DNA from: an uncultured Collinsella sp.
Lineage (GTDB): Bacteria > Actinomycetota > Coriobacteriia > Coriobacteriales > Coriobacteriaceae
Assembly: GCA_900543845.1 (NCBI GenBank)
Contig: UQTD01000079.1
Span: 1 to 7,302 of the forward strand
Length of the DNA: 7,302 bases
Direction: 5' to 3'
Shown: positions 1 through 5,004 of the stretch, piece by piece
How the letters are laid out: every line of letters begins with the position of its first letter
Position numbering within the stretch: position 1 is the stretch's first letter
Position numbers and translations under genes: made by a program
The notes under the pieces: model-generated
Seen by the model: the letters and a program-made list of their open reading frames with translations, nothing else
Database searches by the model: none
What the model was told of the DNA's origin: nothing

Positions 1-1601
1 ATCGGCATCGTCGGTGCCACAGACGCGTCCGTTGCACCGGCAACCGGCGCCGCGCCATCCATGCCAACCGGCACATCGATCGGCGGCATATCGTCGACAA
101 CCTCGACCGGCGCGGCCCCATAGGCCTCGAGCGGCACATAGTCGTACGGCTCTTCCTCGACCGGTGTGGACACCGGCGGCGTCGCACCCGACGCCCAGGT
201 GCCGCGAGACGCCCCCTGCGAACCAGACGCCCGACCGCCTGCGCTGCCTGCGCGCTCGGTCTGCGCCCGCTGGCGCTCGTAGTTCTGCTCGCGACGACGC
301 TCGGCGTCCTCACGCTTGGCAACATCGCGAAACACACGGCCTGAGCTCGAACGCACCGTCTCCAGATCCAAACCCAGCAGGTCCGCAATCTGGATAAAGT
401 ACGTATCGATCATGTAGCTATCGCGCAGCGGATAGATGAGCGTCAGTGCGTCCTCGAGCGCTTTGGCACGACCGCCCGGCGTGGAAATGTCGCTCGACTC
501 CTGCAGCGAGCGGTACACAAAGTCCATGAGGGGCTCGGCGGCATCGATGCGCGCCTGCAGCGCCTCGCCGCCATGCGCGGTAATGAACTCCATGGGGTCG
601 TTGCCGTCGGGAAGCACCACGCAGCGCAGGTCCATCGAATCCTGCTCGATAAACTGAATCGCGCGGCGCGCGGCCTTTTGACCGGCGGCGTCGCCATCGA
701 ACATATACACAATGCGCTTGGCAAAACGGGTGAGCGTCTTTACATGATGTTCCGTCAGCGCCGTGCCCAGCGTGGCGACGACGTTTTTGATCCCCGCCTC
801 CCAGCAGGTGATGCAATCGGTATAACCCTCCACCACGATGGCGGTATTCTGCGCGACGATAAACTCCTTGGCCCAGTTAAAGCCGTAGAGGTTTCGCTTT
901 TTATGGAACACGCTCGTCTCGGCGGTGTTGAGGTACTTAGGCTGGCCGTCGCCCATAATACGCCCGCCAAAGGCGATGTTATGACCCTGCTCGTCAAAGA
1001 TGGGGAACATCACGCGGTCGTAAAAACGGTCGGCAAGCTGCCCGCGCCCACGGCTCACGGCCACGTTGGCGTCGATCATCTCCTGCGGGGTAAAGCCCGC
1101 CTGGGACAGATGCGACACCAGCGCGTTGCGACCCGGCGCAAAGCCCAGGCAGTAGCGGCGGCAGACGTCGCCTCCCATACCGCGGCTGGCGAAATACTCG
1201 CGCGGACGGCTGTCCTTACCGCGCATAAGCATGGTGTGATAGAACTGGGCGGTTTCAGCGCACAGGTCATAGATGCGGGCGCGCTTGGTGCCGCGCTCGC
1301 GATAAGCACCGGTATCGTGCAGCTCAATACCGGCACGGTCGGCCAGGTAGCGAATCGACTCGGGAAAGCTCAGGTTCTCGCGCTTCATGATGTAGGTGAA
1401 GACGTCGCCGCCCTCGCCACAGCCAAAGCAATGCCACACCTGCGTGGCGGGGATAATGTGAAACGACGGGGTCTTTTCGCCATGGAAGGGGCAGCAACCC
1501 CAAAACTCATGGCCACGGGGCTTGAGCTCAACCGTTTCCTGCACGATGGCAACCAGGTCGGACGCAGCGCGTACCTGGTCTTTTTCCTCATCGCTAATCA
1601 C
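1..1601 (-). CDS. dnaG: DNA primase DnaG (partial, C-terminus beyond left edge)
   Basis: DnaG makes the short RNA primers that start lagging-strand DNA synthesis, working with the replicative helicase DnaB. I translated 533 codons from a GTG at 1601 to the window edge without a stop. The N-terminal CHC2 zinc finger has C37, H40, C58 and C61, with the family signature CPFHGEKTPSF between them. The RNA-polymerase core shows RFYDRVMFPIFDEQG (192-206) and PKYLNTAET (221-229). The TOPRIM metal-binding residues are E258 in VEGYTD, and D302 and D304 in DGDAAG. Residues about 355-430 look like the start of the helicase-interacting region. After about residue 450 a Gly/Ser- then Pro/Val/acidic-rich linker begins. 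The rest of the helicase-binding domain is outside the window, since DnaG is usually about 600 residues. The GTG start is chosen because it has a purine-rich RBS 9 bases upstream and is followed directly by conserved sequence. It overlaps the ribF stop by 8 bases (GTGATTAG). The family call is certain; the exact start is very likely. Confidence 0.97.
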   Translation of the reverse strand, partial: MISDEEKDQVRAASDLVAIVQETVELKPRGHEFWGCCPFHGEKTPSFHIIPATQVWHCFGCGEGGDVFTYIMKRENLSFPESIRYLADRAGIELHDTGAYRERGTKRARIYDLCAETAQFYHTMLMRGKDSRPREYFASRGMGGDVCRRYCLGFAPGRNALVSHLSQAGFTPQEMIDANVAVSRGRGQLADRFYDRVMFPIFDEQGHNIAFGGRIMGDGQPKYLNTAETSVFHKKRNLYGFNWAKEFIVAQNTAIVVEGYTDCITCWEAGIKNVVATLGTALTEHHVKTLTRFAKRIVYMFDGDAAGQKAARRAIQFIEQDSMDLRCVVLPDGNDPMEFITAHGGEALQARIDAAEPLMDFVYRSLQESSDISTPGGRAKALEDALTLIYPLRDSYMIDTYFIQIADLLGLDLETVRSSSGRVFRDVAKREDAERRREQNYERQRAQTERAGSAGGRASGSQGASRGTWASGATPPVSTPVEEEPYDYVPLEAYGAAPVEVVDDMPPIDVPVGMDGAAPVAGATDASVAPTMP

Positions 1602-2601
1602 GGATGCTCACCCCCTGCTCACCCAAATGATGACGGATATCGTCAATATTACCCTCGACGGTCGCGATAAGCTCGTCCAGCGAATCGAACACGCGCGACG
1701 GGCGAAGCCAGCGCGTAAACGCCAGCGACACCGAGGCGCCGTACAGGTCGCCCGCATACCCGATCAAGTTGGCCTCGAGATGCGCCGAGGCGGCATCGTC
1801 GGCATACGTCGGCGGCAGCCCCACGTTGACGGCAGCAGGCCATACGGTATCGTCGACCAGCACCAGGCCCTCGTAAACGCCATCGGCAGGCACCTGAATG
1901 CCCTCGGGCACCTGGATGTTTGCCGTGGGAAAACCCATGTCGGAACCCTGATGACGACCGCCGGCAACAATACCTCGCAGCATGTACGGGCGACCGAGCA
2001 GCTCGGCGGCAAGCTCAACATGTCCCTGGCGGAGCTCCTGACGAATACGGGTGGCGCAGATCGTCTGCCCATCGACGCACAGCAGCTCGTGGCCATAGAC
2101 GTCAACGCCGCGCTCGGCTCCCCATGCCTGCATCTCGGCAACGCCCGAGGCACCGCCGCGGCCCAACCTAAAGTCGCTACCCACGCGAATCGAGCGGATA
2201 TCGACGACGCGCGAAAGCAACTTAAGAAAGCCTACGTGGTCGAGTGCCGCCACCGCGGGCGTAAAGGGAACGGCCACGACCGCATCGACCCCGGTGAGAG
2301 CCAGGGCATGCAGACGGTCAGCCGTCGTCATCAGTTTTTGAGCGGGCGTAGGGCTCACCACCACGTCCGGGTCGGGATCGAAGGTGACCACGACCGCCTT
2401 GCAGCCGTGGTCACGCGCATCGCGAACGACCGCGTCGATCAGCTCGCGATGCCCCCGATGCACGCCGTCGAACACGCCGATGGCGATCGACGCGGCGCCC
2501 AGGCACGCGCAATCATCAAATGCATCGGCGGCGACGATGCGGGCCTCTTCCGACTCGCCCGCGAAAAAAATACGCGCGAGCTCGTGGGAGGCCAGCATCA
2601 T
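1594..2601 (-). CDS. ribF: Bifunctional riboflavin kinase / FMN adenylyltransferase (FAD synthetase)
   Basis: RibF phosphorylates riboflavin to FMN and then adenylates FMN to FAD in the cytoplasm. The 335-residue length is slightly above the usual 300-320. The N-terminal adenylyltransferase domain shows the nucleotidyltransferase motif GVFDGVHRGH (42-51), TFDPDP (73-78) and VGSDFRLG (140-147). Its ATP-site motif, normally SSTxxR, reads CATRIR here (182-187). The C-terminal flavokinase domain shows GIVAGGRHQGSDMGFPTANI (210-229), GVYEG (241-245), AVNVGLPPTY (257-266), GDLYG (284-288) and a closing helix with RVFDSLDEL (303-311). The start is the first of two tandem ATGs (2601 and 2598). The first forms an ATGA overlap with the truB stop, and no good Shine-Dalgarno precedes it, so it probably depends on translation of truB. 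The second ATG would remove one residue. It lies between truB and dnaG in the same operon. The identity is clear; the altered ATP-site motif is reported separately. Confidence 0.96.
   Translation of the reverse strand: MMLASHELARIFFAGESEEARIVAADAFDDCACLGAASIAIGVFDGVHRGHRELIDAVVRDARDHGCKAVVVTFDPDPDVVVSPTPAQKLMTTADRLHALALTGVDAVVAVPFTPAVAALDHVGFLKLLSRVVDIRSIRVGSDFRLGRGGASGVAEMQAWGAERGVDVYGHELLCVDGQTICATRIRQELRQGHVELAAELLGRPYMLRGIVAGGRHQGSDMGFPTANIQVPEGIQVPADGVYEGLVLVDDTVWPAAVNVGLPPTYADDAASAHLEANLIGYAGDLYGASVSLAFTRWLRPSRVFDSLDELIATVEGNIDDIRHHLGEQGVSIRD
1611..1616 (-). promoter_or_regulatory. Ribosome binding site for dnaG
   Basis: AGGGGG (continuing as TGAG) lies inside the 3' end of ribF, 9 bases before the GTG at 1601. 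It supports the GTG as the primase start. No ATG occurs in the dnaG frame before the conserved N-terminal helix and zinc finger. A GTG start with a good RBS overlapping the upstream stop may give modest, ribF-coupled synthesis, which would suit a low-copy enzyme. Confidence 0.7.
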
Positions 2602-3530
2602 CGAACACCGCCGATCGCCTGCGGAAAGACGTGCTCCATTACAAAGCGACCGCCCTCGATACGGGCGAGCGCCTTGAGCCCGCCATCGAGCACCAGCGCA
2701 AACGGCGCCTTCGACGCATCGAAGCCCGCAAGCGCGCGCTCAATAGGAATACGACGTCCGCACAGCAGATCGTCGGCAAGATCACCCGGCAAGTCGACGC
2801 GCGTGGCGCCCAGTGCCGCAATGGGATCCAGGGCAAAGCCGGCAGCGGACTCGGCAGAAAGCTCCTCGACCGCATGGCAAGCGCCGATGGAAACGACACC
2901 GGAGGCCGTACGGCGCAGTGCGGAAATATGTGCCGCACTGTCGCAGGCACGACCCAGATCGCGAGCGAGCGCACGGATATAGGTGCCCTTACTCACCGAA
3001 AACGCCACGGTCCAAACGCAAACGTCGTCCTCGCCGCCCACGGCAATCAGGTCGGCGGAGTACACCTCGACCGGACGCGGGGGCAGTGACACGGCATTGC
3101 CCTCGCGCGCAGCCTTATAGGCGCGCACGCCGTTGACCGAAATGGCCGAAAACGCCGGAGGCACCTGCATCTGCGGGCCCAGCATGGCGGACAGGCGCTC
3201 GCGGGCATAGGCCGGATCGCGCAGGTCGGCGGCAATGGGCACTGTGCGGACGGCCTCGCCTTCCGCATCATCGGTATTGGTCTCGACGCCAAACGAGATG
3301 TCGGCGACGTAGCTTTTGGTATCGAGCGTGAGCATGCCCAGCAGACGCGTTGCCTGGCCCACGCCCACCACCATGACACCCGATGCCATGGGGTCGAGCG
3401 TTCCGGCATGGCCGACGCGCCGCTCATGGAGGGCGCGCCGGCATTGCGAAACCACGTCGTGGGACGTGCAGCCCACCGGCTTATCGACGGCGAGCAGCAT
3501 ATTAAGTTGAGAAGGTGTACGACGAGCCAT
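2598..3530 (-). CDS. truB: tRNA pseudouridine(55) synthase TruB
   Basis: TruB converts U55 in the T-loop of most tRNAs to pseudouridine and helps tRNA folding. The 310-residue protein has the family motifs in order: LLAVDKPVGCTSHDVV (12-27), the catalytic loop GHAGTLDPMASG (40-51) with nucleophile D46, GQATRLLG (58-65), KSY (72-74) with the base-stacking Tyr74, PPAFSAISVNG (124-134), and SKGTYIRALARDLG (180-193) with the conserved Arg186. In the fourth motif the usual SAxK is SAIS, so Ser131 replaces a Lys that I expect in bacterial, archaeal and eukaryotic members. The region after residue 240 fits the short C-terminal domain of bacterial TruB. It begins 15 bases after the phosphoesterase gene. 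Its ATG is preceded by GGATGG at a tight 3-base spacing. No in-frame start lies between the TAA of the gene upstream and 3530. A second ATG at 3500 (residue 11) would keep all motifs but has no RBS. TruB commonly lies near infB and rbfA in bacteria. Confidence 0.97.
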   Translation of the reverse strand: MARRTPSQLNMLLAVDKPVGCTSHDVVSQCRRALHERRVGHAGTLDPMASGVMVVGVGQATRLLGMLTLDTKSYVADISFGVETNTDDAEGEAVRTVPIAADLRDPAYARERLSAMLGPQMQVPPAFSAISVNGVRAYKAAREGNAVSLPPRPVEVYSADLIAVGGEDDVCVWTVAFSVSKGTYIRALARDLGRACDSAAHISALRRTASGVVSIGACHAVEELSAESAAGFALDPIAALGATRVDLPGDLADDLLCGRRIPIERALAGFDASKAPFALVLDGGLKALARIEGGRFVMEHVFPQAIGGVR

Positions 3531-3545
3531 GTACCATCCAAAAAG

Positions 3546-4589
3546 TTAGAGCTCGACGGTCACCGAAGCGGGATCCTCCCCTACCAGCTCGGCCAGCATG
3601 GGAAGTGCCGCGGTGAGCGTCTCGGAAATCGTTCCGGCGTTGGTAAAGCCGGCGGCAGCGTGGTGCCCACCTCCGCCAAAGTTGGCCGCAATCTCGGAAA
3701 CATCAAGATCACCCTTGGAGCGAAGGTTGCCGCGCACCTTGGTATCGCCCTCGATACCCTTAAGGAACAGGCAGACCTCGACGCCCATCACCGAGCGCAC
3801 AACATCGACCAGGCCGTCGCACTCGTCCGAGGTGACACCGCATTCCTTAAGGTCGCTCTCGTACGCATAGCTATACGCCACGCGCCCGTGCGCGACCGTC
3901 TTGATGCGACCCATGACGATGGACTTGAGGTGCAAGAACTCGACACGCATGCTCTGGTATACCTCGAGCGCGACGCGCGCCGGATCGGCACCGTGCGCCA
4001 CCAGGCGCGAGGCGGCATGAAACGCGGCAGCGTCGGCGTTCTGATACTGAAAACGACCGGTATCGGTGACCAGGCCGCACAACAGGCAGGTGGCGATGCT
4101 ATCGCTTGCGGTAATGCCGCAATCGGCCAAAAAGCGGTCGATAATCATGGCGCAAGCAGCGGCATTGACACACCTGAGGCTGACCTCGGCAAACTCCTCG
4201 CGTGCCGGGTGATGGTCAAAGCACGCCACGTGAGCCGATCGACGCAACACCTCGGCGGAATTATTGAGGCGCTCGACGACCGGCACGTCTACAGAAATGA
4301 ACAGGTCCGGGTTGCCGGTGTAGGCAGATGCCGGCACCAGCAGATCGGCGCCCTCCATAAAACGGTAAATGCGCGGAACAGGATCGTCGTCTGCCAGCAG
4401 CAGGGCGATGTCCTTGTCGGGGAACACCTTCATAAGCGAAAGGCCCAGGCCCAACACGGAGCCCAGGGCATCGCCGTCGGGAGAGGTGTGACCCGAGATC
4501 GCAATGGAGGACGCACCCTCGATAAGCTCGAGGATGCGTCGTTTAATATCTGCAGACTCGCACGAGGCGAGGTCGGCGGAATTAGTCAT
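3546..4589 (-). CDS. nrnA: DHH/DHHA1 phosphoesterase, NrnA-like (nanoRNase / pAp phosphatase)
   Basis: This is a cytoplasmic DHH-superfamily phosphoesterase of 347 residues, close to the usual 310-340 of NrnA. Family members use Mn2+ to degrade RNA of 2-5 nucleotides and, in several species, dephosphorylate 3'-phosphoadenosine 5'-phosphate to AMP. The motifs in order are SGHTSPDGDALGS (32-44) with metal ligands H34, D38 and D40, SVDVP (99-103) with D101, the name-giving FDHHPAR (124-130), TDTGRFQY (175-182) with D176, and the DHHA1 substrate-binding glycine motif GGGGHHAAAGF (305-315). No signal peptide or membrane segment is visible, which argues against the membrane-bound GdpP type. The length and lack of RecJ-type extra domains argue against RecJ. 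The start ATG at 4589 overlaps the rbfA stop by 8 bases (ATGACTAA) and has a strong AGGAGG 9 bases upstream. Placement between rbfA and truB is a common arrangement in Gram-positive bacteria. The superfamily is certain; the exact substrate (nanoRNA, pAp or a cyclic-dinucleotide product such as pApA) is inferred. Confidence 0.93.
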   Translation of the reverse strand: MTNSADLASCESADIKRRILELIEGASSIAISGHTSPDGDALGSVLGLGLSLMKVFPDKDIALLLADDDPVPRIYRFMEGADLLVPASAYTGNPDLFISVDVPVVERLNNSAEVLRRSAHVACFDHHPAREEFAEVSLRCVNAAACAMIIDRFLADCGITASDSIATCLLCGLVTDTGRFQYQNADAAAFHAASRLVAHGADPARVALEVYQSMRVEFLHLKSIVMGRIKTVAHGRVAYSYAYESDLKECGVTSDECDGLVDVVRSVMGVEVCLFLKGIEGDTKVRGNLRSKGDLDVSEIAANFGGGGHHAAAGFTNAGTISETLTAALPMLAELVGEDPASVTVEL

Positions 4590-4992
4590 CTAAAGCTGCC
4601 TCCTGGGCGGCATCCATAATTGGGTAGCCGTCCTCGTCCTTTTCGATCGCAAGCGTGGCCGGAACGTTTTCCAGCGCACGCGTGATGCGCTCGGCCTCAT
4701 CGGTCGAGCGATCGATGCGAAAATCGAGCTCGGGCGTGACGCGCCAATCGAGCGAGCGAGCCAACAGGCTGCGAATACGGCCCTTGGCGCGGGAGAGCGC
4801 CTCCATGACCTCATCGTAGCGGCTCGCATCGCACGACACGTACACGCGCGCGAACGAACGGTCCACCGCGACCTCGACCGCGGTCAGGGTGACCAGGTCG
4901 AGACGCGGATCGGAAACCTCAAAGAGCAGGATATAACCAAGCTTCTCGCGAAGCTGCTCGCCCAGACGGCGGGTTGCCTGCGTTTGCTTCAT
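4582..4992 (-). CDS. rbfA: 30S ribosome-binding factor A (RbfA)
   Basis: RbfA is a small KH-fold protein that binds immature 30S subunits, helps 16S rRNA 5'-end maturation and leaves as initiation begins. The translation is 136 residues from ATG at 4992, within the usual 115-140. Family features are the basic N-terminal helix with RRLGEQLREKLG (8-19), SDPRLDLVTLTAVEVAVD (27-44), ARVYVS (48-53), ALSRAKGRIRSLLARSL (65-81), and RVTPELDFRIDRS (84-96) followed by AERITRALE (100-108). The C-terminal tail is acidic. The start lies 11 bases after the infB stop, with GGGGG 7 bases ahead of the ATG. The frame stays open upstream inside infB, but that extension has no RbfA similarity and is rejected. 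Coupling with infB fits a shared role in making initiation-competent 30S subunits, and infB-rbfA is one of the most conserved bacterial gene pairs. Confidence 0.97.
   Translation of the reverse strand: MKQTQATRRLGEQLREKLGYILLFEVSDPRLDLVTLTAVEVAVDRSFARVYVSCDASRYDEVMEALSRAKGRIRSLLARSLDWRVTPELDFRIDRSTDEAERITRALENVPATLAIEKDEDGYPIMDAAQEAALDD
4599..4604 (-). promoter_or_regulatory. Strong Shine-Dalgarno (AGGAGG) for the DHH phosphoesterase gene
   Basis: A perfect AGGAGG lies inside the last codons of rbfA (the Gln-Glu codons near its C-terminus), 9 bases before the ATG at 4589. It decides the start of the phosphoesterase gene and is the best RBS in the window. The coding constraint on the RbfA tail is compatible with it. 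Because the start overlaps the rbfA stop by 8 bases, coupled translation is likely. Confidence 0.85.
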
Positions 4993-4999
4993 AACGCTA

Positions 5000-5004
5000 C
5001 CCCC
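5000..5004 (-). promoter_or_regulatory. Ribosome binding site for rbfA
   Basis: On the minus strand GGGGG follows directly on the infB TAG codon, sharing its last G, and lies 7 bases before the rbfA ATG at 4992. It supports 4992 as the start rather than any of the upstream in-frame candidates inside infB. Its position at the infB stop suggests that ribosomes ending on infB restart on rbfA. Confidence 0.7.

Noticed and set aside
573..1670. A 365-codon plus-strand open frame opposite dnaG
   Set aside because: It is in codon register with dnaG, and every conserved primase motif is on the opposite strand. There is no RBS or family signature.
1522..2982. A 486-codon plus-strand open frame opposite ribF and part of truB
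   Set aside because: It has the same direct-register shadow relation to ribF, then an accidental open stretch opposite truB. It shows no domain, has low-complexity Arg/Ala/His composition and conflicts with two certain genes.
3531..3545. Promoter or terminator in the 15-base gap before truB
   Set aside because: The gap has a few T and A bases but no hairpin and no room for -35/-10 elements. At most it holds a weak GGATGG RBS.
3408..4619. A 403-codon open frame on the plus strand across the phosphoesterase and truB start
   Set aside because: It runs in direct codon register opposite the minus-strand genes. Stops there would need Leu TTA/CTA or Ser TCA codons in the real genes, which are rare in this GC-rich DNA. 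Its protein has no recognisable motif, while the minus strand encodes clear family proteins.
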